NCBI GenBank assembly: GCA_963966185.1 | Contig: CAWZYM010000142.1 | Span: 17,501 to 81,500, forward strand | Source of the DNA: Rhabditoides inermis | Taxonomy: Eukaryota; Nematoda; Chromadorea; Rhabditida; Rhabditidae | Reading direction: 5' to 3' | DNA: 64,000 bases | In this document: one piece after another, positions 31,930 to 42,687 of the stretch | Layout of the letters: every line of letters starts with the position of its first letter | Numbering within the stretch: position 1 is the first letter of the stretch | Program-made: the position numbers and the translations under genes | Notes under the pieces: generated by a model | Database searches by the model: none | What the model saw: only the letters and a program-made list of their open reading frames with translations | What the model was told of the DNA's origin: nothing

Positions 31930-34044
31930 TCATACAAGTGGGTGAGAATGATACAGGAGATAGTAGTAGTTGCCTTCACGAAGGCGGAACATCAAGTGCA
32001 GGGTCGACTCCTGGATGGTGTAGTCGGACAGGATGAGGCCGTCCTCGAGCTGCTTTCCTGCAAGTACACGGGTAAGAGAAGTAGACGAAAAAAATAGTAA
32101 CAATAAACGTACCGGTGAAGATGAGACGCTGCTGATCAGGGGAAACTCCCTCCTTGTCCTGGATCTTCGCCTTGACGTTCTCGATGGTGTCAGAAGCCTT
32201 CACCTCGAGGATGATGGTCTTTCCAGTGAGGGTCTTGACGAAGATCTACATACCTCCACGGAAACAGAGGACAAGGTGGAGAGTGGACTCCTTCTGGATG
32301 TTGTAGTCAGAGAGGGTGCGGCCATCCTCGAGCTGCTTTCCTGCAAGTACACGGGTAAGAGAAGTAGACTAGACGGAATAAACAAACAAATAGTAACAAT
32401 ACACGTACCTGCGAGAGGAGAATTTCTCTCCCTGTCCTGGATCTTCGCCTTGACGTTCTCGATGGTGTCAGAAGCCTCCACCTCGAGGATGATGGTCTTT
32501 CCAGTGAGGGTCTTGACGAAGATCTGCATACCTCCACGGAAACGGAGGACAAGGTGGAGAGTGGGCTCCTTCTGGATGTTGTAGTCAGAGAGGGTGCGGC
32601 CATCCTCGAGCTGCTTTCCTGCAAGTACACGGGTAAGAGAAGTAAACGAAAAAAAAACAAATAGTAACAATAAACGTACCGGCGAAGATGAGACGCTGCT
32701 GATCAGGGGAAACTCTCTCCTTGTCCTGGATCTTCGCCTTGACGTTCTCGATGGTGTCAGAAGCCTTCACCTCGAGGATGATGTTCCTTCCAGTAAGGGT
32801 CTTGACGAAGATCTGCATACCTCCACGGAAACAGAGGACAAGGTGGAGAGTGGACTCCTTCTGGACGTTGTAGTCAGAGAGGGTGCGGCCATCCTCGAGC
32901 TGCTTTCCTGCAAGTACACGGGTAAGAGAAGTAGACGGAAAAAAACAAACAAATAGTAACAATAAACGTACCGGCGAAGATGAGACGCTGCTGATCAGGG
33001 GAAACTCCCTCCTTGTCCTGGATCTTCGCCTTGACGTTCTCGATGGTGTCAGAAGCCTTCACCTCGAGGATGATGTTCCTTCCAGTAAGGGTCTTGACGA
33101 AGATCTGCATACCTCCACGGAAACAGAGGACAAGGTGGAGAGTGGACTCCTTCTGGACGTTGTAGTCAGAGAGGGTGCGGCCATCCTCGAGCTGCTTTCC
33201 TGCAAGTACACGGGTAAGAGAAGTAGACGGAAAAAAACAAACAAATAGTAACAATAAACGTACCGGCGAAGATGAGACGCTGCTGATCAGGGGAAACTCC
33301 CTCCTTGTCCTGGATCTTCGCCTTGACGTTCTCGATGGTGTCAGAAGCCTTCACCTCGAGGATGATGGTCTTTCCAGTAAGGGTCTTGACGAAGATCTGC
33401 ATACCTCCACGGAAACAGAGGACAAGGTGGAGAGTGGACTCCTTCTGGATGTTGTAGTCAGAGAGGGTGCGGCCATCCTCGAGCTGCTTTCCTGCAAGTA
33501 CACGGGTAAGAGAAGTAGACTAGACGGAATAAACAAACAAATAGTAACAATACACGTACCTGCGAGAGGAGAATTTCTCTCCCTGTCCTGGATCTTCGCC
33601 TTGACGTTCTCGATGGTGTCAGAAGCCTCCACCTCGAGGATGATGGTCTTTCCAGTGAGGGTCTTGACGAAGATCTGCATACCTCCACGGAAACAGAGGA
33701 CAAGGAGAGTGGACTCCTTCTGGATGTTGTAGTCAGAGAGGGTGCGGCCATCCTCGAGCTGCTGTCCTGCAAGTACACGGGTAAGAGAAGTAGACTAGAC
33801 GGAATAAACAAACAAATAGTAACAATACACGTACCTGCGAGAGGAGAATTTCTCTCCCTGTCCTGGATCTTCGCCTTGACGTTCTCGATGGTGTCAGAAG
33901 CCTCCACCTCGAGGATGATGGTCTTTCCAGTGAGGGTCTTGACGAAGATCTGCATACCTCCACGGAAACAGAAGACAAGGTGGAGAGTGGACTCCTTCTG
34001 GATGTTGTAGTCAGAGAGGGTGCGGCCATCCTCGAGCTGCTTTC
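31930..34044 (-). pseudogene. Polyubiquitin pseudogene with an intron in every repeat
   Basis: Ubiquitin is a 76-residue modifier that eukaryotes also encode as head-to-tail polyproteins. Seven repeats begin at 33955, 33680, 33402, 33110, 32818, 32529 and 32251, preceded by a half repeat that starts at an intron acceptor (34044). Each repeat is cut by a 65-75 bp intron at the glycine before [13 protein letters not shown]. Damage: the 5' half-repeat and promoter side are missing. The last repeat has TAG for Gln2. Three repeats (33955, 33680, 32529) lack six codons in the PDQQRLIF segment. Most tails read LVLCFRGG or similar instead of LVLRLRGG, and the last ends REG with 14 extra codons and a stop at 31930. 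Ubiquitin is almost invariant, so this is a pseudogene. The 275-292 bp periodicity shows the repeats multiplied together with their introns. Confidence 0.92.
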
Positions 34045-34549
34045 CTGCAAGTACACGTGTAAGAGAAGTAGACGGAATAAACAAACAAACAAATACAAAC
34101 AAAGTCGTACATAAAAAACCATAATTTCACAATGACGGATATTGATCATCGCTATGTACATTTTTAGAAAAAAAGTATGAAAATGAAAACCATATGAAAA
34201 AAACGAAAATGAAAACAACATGAAAACAACAACAACACAGCGAAACAAAATCTGGCCTAAATTTTGAATTCAAATTCATGTCTAATGGTAGTAACCTGCG
34301 AAATTCGTTTGAACGGACCACTAAAATCTATATTTTTCATATTTTGAGATTTATTCAAAAAAGTTTTATTGCATCGAAAAGGAATGTATATGTTGTATAC
34401 TATAAAATTGCACATATTTTTTGCTATCATTCTACTCCAAAATGAATCGTTCCTATTCGGTGCATCTCGAAATCGTTCTCGAGGGTCAAAAAACAGAATA
34501 TTCGAAGCGGAATCGTCGGAGTATTTTATTCACCCTTTGAGCCCCCTAC
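34045..34549. other. Spacer, no gene seen
   Basis: AT-rich, with GAAAACAACATGAAAAC-type short repeats near 34180-34230. No supportable gene. Confidence 0.4.
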
Positions 34550-36225
34550 AGTGACATTGCCACTTCTTCTCTCATCTCATCTTACTATATAGCGAGTGTG
34601 ATAAAGACAGACAGACAGACAGAATACGCAAACCACACTTTAAGCCTTCTTCCTCTACTCGAACAACAGTGACATTGCCACTCCTTCTCTCCTCTCATCT
34701 TACTATATAGAAGAGGGTGATAAAGACAGACAGACAGAATACGCAAACCACACTTTATGCCTTCTTCCTCTACTCGAGCAACTGTGACATTGCCACTCCT
34801 TCTCTCCTCTCATCTTACTATATAGCGAGTGTGATAAAGACAGACAGACAGACAGAATACGCAAACCACACTTTAAGCCTTCTTCCTCTACTCGAACAAC
34901 AGTGACATTGCCACTCCTTCTCTCCTCTCATCTTACTATATGGCGAGTGTGAGAAAGACAGACAGACAGACAGAATACGCAAACCACACTTTATTCCTTC
35001 TTCCTCCACTCGAACAACAGTGACATTGCCACTCTTTCTTTTCTCTCATCTTACTATATCGCGAGTGTGAGACAGCCAGACAGACAGACAGAATACGCAA
35101 ACCACACTTTATGCTTTCTTCCTCTACTCGAACAACATTGACATTGCCACTCCTTCTCTCCTTTCATCTTACTATATAGCGAGTGTGAGAAAGACAGACA
35201 GACAGACAGAATACGCAAATCACACTTTATCCCTTCTTCCTCTACTCGAACAACAGTGACATTGCCACTCCTTCTCTCCTTTCATCTTACTATATAGCGA
35301 GTGTGAGAAAGACAGACAGACAGACAGAATACGCAAACCACACTTTATCCCTTCTTCCTCTACTCGAACAACAGTGACATTGCCACTCCTTCTCTCCTCT
35401 CATCTTACTATATAGCGAGTGTGAGAAAGACAGACAGACAGACAGAATACGCAAACCACACTTTATTCCTTCTTCCTCTACTCGAACAACAGTGACATTG
35501 CCACTCTTTCTTTTCTCTCATCTTACTATATCGCGAGTGTGAGACAGCCAGACAGACAGACAGAATACGCAAACCACATTTTATGCTTTCTTCCTCTACT
35601 CGAACAACAGTGACATTGCCACTCCTTCTTTTCTCGTGTGAGACAGCCAGACAGACAGAATACGCAAACCACACTTTATGCCTTCTTCCTCTACTCGAAA
35701 AACAGTGACATTGCCACTCCTTCTCTCATTTCATCTTACTATATAGCGAGTGTGAGAAAGACAGACAGACAGACAGAATACGCAAACCACACTTTATGCC
35801 TTCTTCCTCTATTCGAACAACAGTGACATTGCCACTCCTTCTCTCCTTTCATCTTACTATATAGCAAGTGTGAGACAGCCAGACAGACAGAATACGCAAA
35901 CCACACTTTATGCTTTCTTCCTCTACTCGAACAACAGTGACTTTGCCACTCCTTCTCTCCTCTCATCTTACTATATAGCGAGTGTGAGAAAGACAGACAG
36001 ACAGTGAGACAGCCAGACAGACAGAATACGCAAACCCCACTTTATCCCTTCTTTCTGCCCTCATACAACAGTGCCATGACAACTCCTTCTCTTCTCTCAT
36101 TTTCCTTGATAGCGAGTGTGAGACAGCCAGACAGACAGAATACGCAAACCCCACTTCATCCCTTCTTTCTGCCCTCATACAGCAGTGTCATTCGAACAAC
36201 ACACTTGACTATATAACTAATATCT
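34550..36225. repeat. GACA-cored satellite, array 5
   Basis: About 13 units. Its order of unit variants from roughly 34900 to 36000 closely follows that of 15900-16800, so part of array 4 and this array share a recent common origin. Confidence 0.95.
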
Positions 36226-37735
36226 CTACGTGCGTGTGCGGGCTGAATGGGGACTGAACGCATGGGCTGTACGGAGGAAGGGGCGGATCCATTGGAGGCG
36301 GGGTCAGCCAATTGCTATCGCTACATGTGTGTGCGGGGTTTTAGACCGTACAAAAGAGCTCGAGAGGAATCGAACCTCCATCGGAAGCCTCAATCAGAGG
36401 CTAACTAAGCAAACCAGCACGAACCCGAGAAATGGCCAACACCCGGCACACACAATAACCCACAGTGTGCATAAATATATTTGATTTAATCTAACAATAG
36501 GATCGCGGTCGTTCTACCATGCTGAGGCTAAACGCTAGACATTTCACATATATCCAACGTTCACTAATCACACTTTAGAATCAATAATTAATCGATACAA
36601 ACTATGCTCCTATCCTCGGCACTCATCTCATATGCTCCTATCCTAGGCTGAGCGCAGAGAGGCGGGGCTATAGGGGCGGGGTCAGCGTAGCGGTTTGCAA
36701 GAGCGGAAGGTGAGAGACGGCAGCGGACAAAGAGATACATGAGAGGGGGGTACCCATTCAAATGGTTCCACCGAAGACCGCGCACGAACGAATGAACGCG
36801 CTAACGAAAGTATAAATTTGGATGAACAGGAAAGGCTCAAAGCATCTCCTTGTTTCTTTCTCTCTCTCTCACTCCGTCTGTCCCCTCTCTGTTTCTCTCT
36901 CAACCCCGTCCCTCCTTTCGCTTTTCTAATCTCTCTGTTACTACCTCCCATTCCCTCCTCTGGCACTTGCTTGCCTTCTCTCCCTGCTGCCTTCTTCTAC
37001 GCTTGTCCGACAACCCTTACTAACGTTGAAAAGCACAACACTGAGAACACGACTAATATGTCAGCATTTGCTCTACATGATCCAAAAAACCCGAATCGTT
37101 TCGTAATTTCACATATATACAAATCAATCATCAATCAGTCAGTGAAAATCATCAATCAATCAGCGAAAACTCAATCGCTGCGGCAGTTTTTGTCGCAGCC
37201 TGGTCGCTTCGATTGGGCCAGTCCAGTTAACTGTTTTATAGATGGTCTAGAAGCTTGTTTGCGCCGGGATGCTGCATTTGCTGCGAACATATCATTTATA
37301 AAGCAAAAGAATGAAACAACGCGTCATATGAAACACGCGTCACGCGACAATATAATCGAATCCAAAAATCACGATATGCAACACGACGCGACATACGCGA
37401 TAAGACAACCATGAAAAGGCAAAACGATATCAACTAGAACTAAAGAAGAAAGTGAAAAGAATGAGGGGACACGCATGGGAATATCCCCTTTCACTTTCTC
37501 AGTTCATAGTCTTCTTCTAAAATACCGATATAGTTGCTGAAAATTCGAAATATATGTACCGTGATCACATTGCTGTACTCATCCTTGAATACAGAGTACT
37601 CCTGAAAACATTTGTCATCTATCGCTCTATCACAAATCTCTTCATCCACCCCTCTCTTTCCTTAGAAACTCCTCTCTCCTCTCTTCTTCTCGATATCCCC
37701 CCCCCCCTATCTCGTTCCCTCTCTCTCTCTCTCTC
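36226..37735. repeat. Dispersed copy of the macro-repeat with one SINE head
   Basis: Begins with CTGAATGGGGACTGAACGCA, as at the ends of arrays 1 and 4, passes a SINE head (36356) and then follows the macro-unit from 36466, including the 198-codon frame (36818-37414). A few substitutions and a missing 6 bp near 36750 distinguish it. It ends in the CT-rich tract beside the phosphatase gene. Confidence 0.9.
36356..36429 (-). repeat. tRNA-derived SINE head, copy 13
   Basis: Has GGCTAACTAAGC as in copies 1 and 3, but the CGAGAGG T-arm variant of the macro-array copies, so it is intermediate between the two groups. Confidence 0.75.
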
Positions 37736-37966
37736 TCTGTTGCTATATTCATCTCCATTTCTCTCCCTCCCTCTCCCCGTCTCTCCCTCTCTCTCCCTCT
37801 CTCTCCCCTTCTCTCCCTCTCTCTCCCCTTCTCTCCCTCTCTCTCCCTTGCTCTCCCTCCCTCTCCCTCTCTCTCCCTCTCTCTCCCTTGCTCTCCCTCC
37901 CTCTGCTTCCCTCTCCCTCTCTCTCCCCGTCTCTGCCTTTCTCTCCCTTTCTCTCGAACAGTACCA
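37736..37966. repeat. CT/CCCT-rich tract at the phosphatase 3' end
   Basis: Imperfect CTCTCCCT repeats. The phosphatase reading frame runs into it, giving a Glu/Arg/Gly-rich tail that is probably not the original C-terminus. Confidence 0.8.
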
Positions 37967-38840
37967 CGTTGATGTCCTTCTGGGAGATAATGCCGATCGC
38001 GATCGCGTGTTCGACGACGCCCGCAAGGCCGAACACATACTGCTCCGGAGTCTGCACGGCCTGCAGACGCATGCCTGCAACCTCACCTCTCACATCTACC
38101 TCCTCCCCCTCTCTCTCCCCTCTGTCGTCTCATCCCTCTCTCCCTCCCCCTTCTCCCCTCCTCTGTCTCCCCCCCCCCCACCCACCTCGCAGCTGACGGA
38201 CTACGTCCATGCGGCAGTCGGCGTTCCCCTTGCTGATCTGCTCCATCCACAGCTCCATCGCCACCAGCGTACCCGTGCGACCAATACCTGAAATTGACAT
38301 TCGACTACCGATGCAGACACAGACACTCTTACCCGCCGAGCAGTGCACGACAGTGGGGTACTTGCTCGAGCGAGCCTTCTCGAGCAGTCTGAACGGCGCG
38401 AGCATGCTAGTCGGCACTCCGTGATCCCGCCTCAAGTGTCTTGTTGTCTCTTTCTCCCTTCCTCCCTCTTTCCCTCTCCCTCCCTCCCTCTCTCCTTCTC
38501 TCTGCCTCTCGTACCATCCAGTCCATTGGTAGTGGCGGACAACGCACGTCTTCTTCGAGGCGCGGTCCGAGTACTCCAGCTTGGACAGCACCAGGTCCCT
38601 ATCCTTCGTGACCACGCTCGCCGTCACCACGGTGATGGCTGAAAGAGACAGTAGAATAGGAGAAGGAGATGGATAAGACAAATCAGCGGGTGGCCGATCA
38701 GTTCAATCAAGTGGATCGGTGAAGACGGTAATAAGGAGGATGAAAGGATCACTGATCTCACTTCCGAACACGAGCTTGTCGCCCACTTTCTGCGGCCAGT
38801 AGCGCTCGCACTTCTTCTTGCCGTCTTCATCCAACCCACA
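37967..38840 (-). pseudogene. Protein tyrosine phosphatase, 3' exons (gene split by the retrovirus)
   Basis: Classical PTP catalytic domain, C-terminal part. Exons: rest of the interrupted exon 38840-38762 (KKKCERYWPQK), 38638-38515 (ITVVTASVVTKDRD, HYQWTGW), 38430-38333, 38287-38186 and from 38074 into the repeat tract. The signature loop HCSAGIGRTGT, with catalytic Cys and Arg, is intact across an intron (38332-38288) that splits a glycine codon. QTPEQYVF gives the conserved glutamine. The WPD-loop exon reads TGW-RDHGVP if the GAG acceptor at 38431-38433 is used, so the loop proline would be arginine. The first five bases (38836-38840) are the target-site duplication shared with 56177-56181. 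The C-terminal exon runs into low-complexity sequence with no convincing end. Cytosolic, non-receptor type as far as visible. Confidence 0.9.
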
Positions 38841-39170
38841 TGTCAAGACTAAGCTATGGGGCAGGGTTCAGTCTAAGGTACTCTACAGTAAGGGTACTAA
38901 TAACTACAGTAATGGTAATAGTAACTACGGTAATCTACAGTGATAACAATACAATACATCAGACCTGTCTCCATGGCCGTCGAGAGGGTTGCCACAATAC
39001 TCTCGCCAATAAATACATAACAGTAATATAGAAGTGACTTTATCGCATATAGTAAATATACATGAAAGGGCGACCGCTCACGCGGATCGTCCCGGCGATA
39101 AGTGTCGATCTCTCTCACTTCTCTCTTACGTGTCTGTGCTCTCTCTCACTCTCTCGTTCCGGTCGGGACA
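38841..39170 (-). repeat. 3' LTR of the BEL/Pao retrovirus
   Basis: In sense orientation it begins TGTCCCGACCGG and ends GTCTTGACA, the usual TG...CA. On reading I find no difference from the right-hand LTR. Confidence 0.97.
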
Positions 39171-39240
39171 TTCCGGGGGGGACGCGAGAACATCTCGAGT
39201 GTAATGAGTGATGTGACACGGGGGGGAGATAATCGATACT

Positions 39241-39287
39241 TATAAATTTATAAAGTGACAATTGCCCTGTTTTTTGGGCTTCTCAGT
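39241..39287 (+). promoter_or_regulatory. Possible promoter for the antisense accessory genes
   Basis: TATAAATTTATAAAG at 39241-39255 is a strong palindromic TATA element, and an initiator-like TCAGT lies about 34 nt further (39283-39287). It points towards the three plus-strand genes. The TATA match is seen; its use is inferred. Confidence 0.4.
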
Positions 39288-39722
39288 CTACGTTCGGTAG
39301 TGGGTCTCCTCCTGTCGCTTGTTGAAGACGTGTTGTCGTTGACGTGTTGTTTTGTCGTTGACGATGAAGGCTTCTTCTGACGGCTGGTAGGTATAGTCGC
39401 GTCTGGTGTGAAGTGACGGTAGAGTGAGTGCGCGCTGCCGATTACGTTACTGTTTTTTCTTCTTCCGAGAACCTCTTTTAAGTTCTCCTTTTTTGTTTTT
39501 AGAGTGACGCCAATTGATTACGATCATTGTTTACATCTTTTGTATCAGATCGTGTGTGGCGTGGCGGTTCGGATGCCCTTTGCAATCCCTTTGAATCCGC
39601 CACATGTGCCTTCACAGGACATGGCTTGGACACTCCTCATACATTGTATCCAACTCGGCTGGCGAGGGCGGCTGGTTTCGTTTTCCTTGTTTTCTAGAAA
39701 CTCTGCCTATTTGCCCGTTCAG

Positions 39723-40253
39723 ATGCGTTCTCTTGTCCTTCTCCTTCTTGCTCTGCTTGGCGTCGCTGGTGTGTACGTCTCGCGCTCGCCGTCGGCTTGC
39801 GGGGAGTGGCAAGTGTCGGCCTCGTGCCCGAGGTGTCCCTCGGGGCACTTGTGCATCGTCCGTCTTTCCGAGTGAGTTGTTTATCTGCTATCCAATGTGT
39901 ATTGCGCAAGGAGAGAGGGTGGAATCTGTTGTTCCAGACTTTGGATCGTGCACTGTCTTCCGATGAGCGTGCTATCGTCTCATGCTACCGATCGTCGCCG
40001 TCAGCAGCCCGTGCCTCCTACGACTACTTCGGCGGTGCCCCTTTCATCCGCTTCCCCTTCTCGCTCTCGCGAGTGTGTTGAGTGTGACGCGGCTTCTATT
40101 GATCTCGGCCATATTGTACTTGTCATTGTCGCCATTATCTCCACCTTTGCTGTCGCTTACCTTCTGTATCGTCAGGGGGCGGGTAGGCGTGAGTATGCTC
40201 CTCCTGCGGCTGCTCAGATGCGCCTTGTGTCTCTGCGCGCCCTGTCGTCTTAA
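39723..40253 (+). CDS. Accessory gene A: single-pass membrane protein, antisense to gag-pol
   Basis: Exon 1 is 39723-39871 and exon 2 is 39938-40253; the intron has GTGAGT...TTCCAG and phase 2, and joining gives a 154-residue product. It starts with a textbook signal peptide (MRSLVLLLLALLGVAG), followed by a short ectodomain with several cysteines (CGEW, CPRCPSGHLC), a Ser/Thr/Pro-rich stalk, CVECD, a 20-residue membrane span (HIVLVIVAIISTFAVAYLLY) and a basic tail. The ATG directly follows an acceptor-like GTTCAG. The frame is open upstream to 39504, so an earlier ATG at 39573 is possible. A type I membrane protein in a retroelement, apart from Env, is unusual. Function unknown; I recognise no family. 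Confidence 0.65.
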
Positions 40254-40475
40254 TCCGCTGCCTAGGCCATACTCTTTCTCCGATTGTCGCGTCCAATTGC
40301 TCATGATATAATCTTGCGTTTCTCGATCCACACATGCTACCTCATCCTTGTTTATTTCAATTGCTTGTCCCGATAAATTATGATAAGCAATGACCTTGAT
40401 TGGAGGCGGGTGAGTGCGCCTATCTGCACATCTCTATTACTTGATGAGTGAGAGCTTCACTCTCTAGAAGTTTCG

Positions 40476-41173
40476 ATGTATGTGCTGGTGAAAGGAGATT
40501 ATATTGTCACTGGGGTTTTGGGATGGATCCAGCTATTCCTTCCGACTCGCGTCCCTCGTCGATGCGGCCTTATATTCATTGCCGATCCGCCGCGCGTCAG
40601 GTATACTGTAGCTGATCCGTTTGATTGTATTACAATCATTTAGTCGCACTCCGCTCGCTCTGATCGATCTCGCTCTCATTCAACTTGTGGATTCTTTTGT
40701 TTTCTCCCTTGTTGGTTTGAATGGGCTGACTTCGCTTCGCGCACGCCCCTTTGAGATATCGGATGCGCCGGCGTCTGACCAGAGTCTCTTTTGGCGCCCG
40801 GTGGCCAATCATTGCCGTGGGGTGCGGCGTGGCCTCGCTCTGCTGCGTACTCACGTGCGGCAGTTTGCGGGGATAGCGGCTGTCATCGAAAAGGTGGATA
40901 TCAATTACAAAATTTTAATCCTCTTTGTAATCGCCTTTCTTTCCGGTTGTCGCCCTACCTCATCATGTGCATCCGGCTGAGCGGTCGACTCGTTTTCATT
41001 TTGTCCCTCTTGATTGGGAGTCCCCTTCCCTGCTTCCCAGTATTCGCGTCCTTGAACGCCGTGTTCACCTCCTGGCTATCGGGAGCTTATATCTGACCCC
41101 CAGTGAGCTAGCCTCGGAGTTGGAGGCGGCGTCTGCTTATGCTAATGTAGTGTACGCCTTTCCTCGCTCGTGA
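40476..41173 (+). CDS. Accessory gene B: unidentified spliced protein with a non-AG acceptor
   Basis: Exon 1 is 40476-40600 and exon 2 starts at 40644, with intron GTATAC...TTTAG; the frame joins cleanly across it. If exon 2 is read through it stops at 40980 (153 residues) after a hydrophobic end. If a second intron runs from GTGGAT at 40894 to TTTCTTTCCG at 40945, the frame instead continues through a coding-like block to 41173 (200 residues) ending AYANVVYAFPRS. That acceptor would end CG rather than AG. The first exon includes hydrophobic segments (YIVTGVLGWIQLFL); the middle is basic and helical. No family recognised. It lies 222 bp after gene A and 57 bp before gene C, all in the same direction. 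Confidence 0.5.
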
Positions 41174-41230
41174 ATCGCATTGATAGCGCATTTTTTGTAG
41201 ATAAATTGATTTTTGTTTTGTTTAGTTGCC

Positions 41231-42034
41231 ATGAGTCAGCTGCGCGCTCGCAAGTCGGACCGTCGTACGGAATTGAGTGCGAGGGTCGCTGACCGTTCTG
41301 TCTTTCTTTCTGACCGCGCTCGCGTCACTGTTCAGCTACAGAGTGCTCTCGACGATGCGCGTTCGTCTTGTAGTGCTCTTCACGAGCTTTGGGAAGAGTT
41401 AGTTGGACAGGCGGCTACTCTCTCTGATCAAGATCTGTCTGCTCGCGATACGGTAAGTGGCGTCTGTCACCTTCTCCCGTCATACAGTATTACAGTATGC
41501 TCGCGACGCTTTTGCCATACTCGAGGGCCTGTTCAACATGGAAGATGTGAGTGCTATTCTCGTGGCTAGTACTTTTTCACGCCTCCCTTTTAGTCCGCCC
41601 GTGATATCGCGCGCGGTCTCAAAGGGCTCTCCGCGCTGGCTACGCTGCACTTGAAGTCCCTCCGCCGGCTGGACCAGTCGGATGACGATTTTTGGTCTGA
41701 GCATAGGTTGATCGTGGATAGGCTGGAGGAAGTGAATGTGAAATCCCATGCGTTCTCTGCACGCTGCGCAGCTGCTCGTGAATCTGCGCGTTCCTCTCTT
41801 CACCTTGCTCCTGCCATCACCCTCTTCCGTCGCCGTCGCCATTTTGTGAGTGACGCTCATTTTGCCGCTGGGCAGCGCGATGCCCCTGGCGCCTCCCGCG
41901 CTCGCGCGTCCTCTCAGTCTACTCGCCTGCGTCTCTCTATTCCCCCTACTCTCTCTGTGACCTCGGCCTCATCCTCTCCCAACGCCCCTTCCGATAACAC
42001 TATGATCGATCTTCTCCGTTCATTCACAAACTAA
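41231..42034 (+). CDS. Accessory gene C: 237-residue helical protein, antisense to gag-pol
   Basis: Three exons, 41231-41452, 41496-41546 and 41594-42034. Introns of 43 and 47 bp (GTAAGT...TTACAG, GTGAGT...TTTTAG) are both between codons. The ATG lies five bases after TTGTTTAG, a likely trans-splice acceptor. The product is mostly amphipathic helix (SVFLSDRARVTVQLQSALDD, FWSEHRLIVDRLEEVNVK), with a basic patch FRRRRHF and a Ser/Thr/Pro-rich tail. No transmembrane segment or known motif. The clean three-exon structure with both joins in phase is strong evidence that it is a real gene. Its end converges on gene E on the other strand. Confidence 0.75.
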
Positions 42035-42316
42035 TAACCTTTATTGCTCGCATTTTTTATAACACATTCAACATTGCCTTCACTTGTTCATTTTATCTGT
42101 GCGATATGAATATAATTGTGCTTGCTTCGTGTTGTGGTGTTATTTGGTGGCGATTGGTGTGTTATTGAGTCGCCGTCGATATATAAGTGGTGGGTGCATG
42201 TTGGTCGGTGGGGTAGCTGGAGTGAGGTAGGATGGGATGAGGCTGGCGGTAGACTGGCTGGCGAGGAGGTGCGGAGGGAGACTGTGGCGGGCGCGACTGG
42301 CATCTGGAGAGGGCTA

Positions 42317-42664
42317 TCAGCGAGTCGGCGTCTCGAGAAGGTCGGCCTCAATCTGGCTGACCCTCTCCTCCAACGCCTTTTTTTCCCTCTCCAGGATCTC
42401 CTTGTCGTGCTGCGCACGCTCTACTGCATCCCGCATGGCCTTGAGCGCCTGCTCGGCCTTTTTGGCCTGCAGCTTGCGCACGCGTTCTTCCAACTCTTGT
42501 TGTCGTTGGAGAGCGGACAGCTTCTCCTATAATTTGTCTATTATTTCTCTCCCAATCGTCGACTTTCGCGCTCTCTTTCTCATTCTCACCTTGAGCTCAG
42601 TTGCTTCTTCCTCGTTGTTCTTGTCCTCGGTCGTGTCCTCCTCATCGTCCCGTTTTCCCGTCAT
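42317..42664 (-). CDS. Accessory gene E: 94-residue coiled-coil protein
   Basis: Exon 1 is 42664-42590 (25 codons, very acidic: DDEEDTTEDKNNEEE). Exon 2 is 42526-42317. The 63-bp intron (GTGAGA...TTATAG) is between codons. Exon 2 is an almost continuous heptad coil (LEERVRKLQAKKAEQ, EILEREKKALEERV) ending LLETPTR. The ATG lies six bases after the acceptor-like AATTTAG, so the exon could also be reached by cis-splicing from gene D just upstream. Sense with gag-pol. Function unknown; an oligomerising partner of the zinc-knuckle protein is one guess. Confidence 0.7.
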
Positions 42665-42687
42665 CAAGAACTAAATTGAGGGTTATC

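Noticed and set aside
38841..39170. Short frames (63 and 73 codons) identical in both LTRs
   Set aside because: They are explained by the LTRs being direct repeats; no coding feature.
42116..42532. 138-codon plus-strand frame as a sixth accessory gene
   Set aside because: It lies opposite gene E, whose two exons and heptad coil are much better supported.
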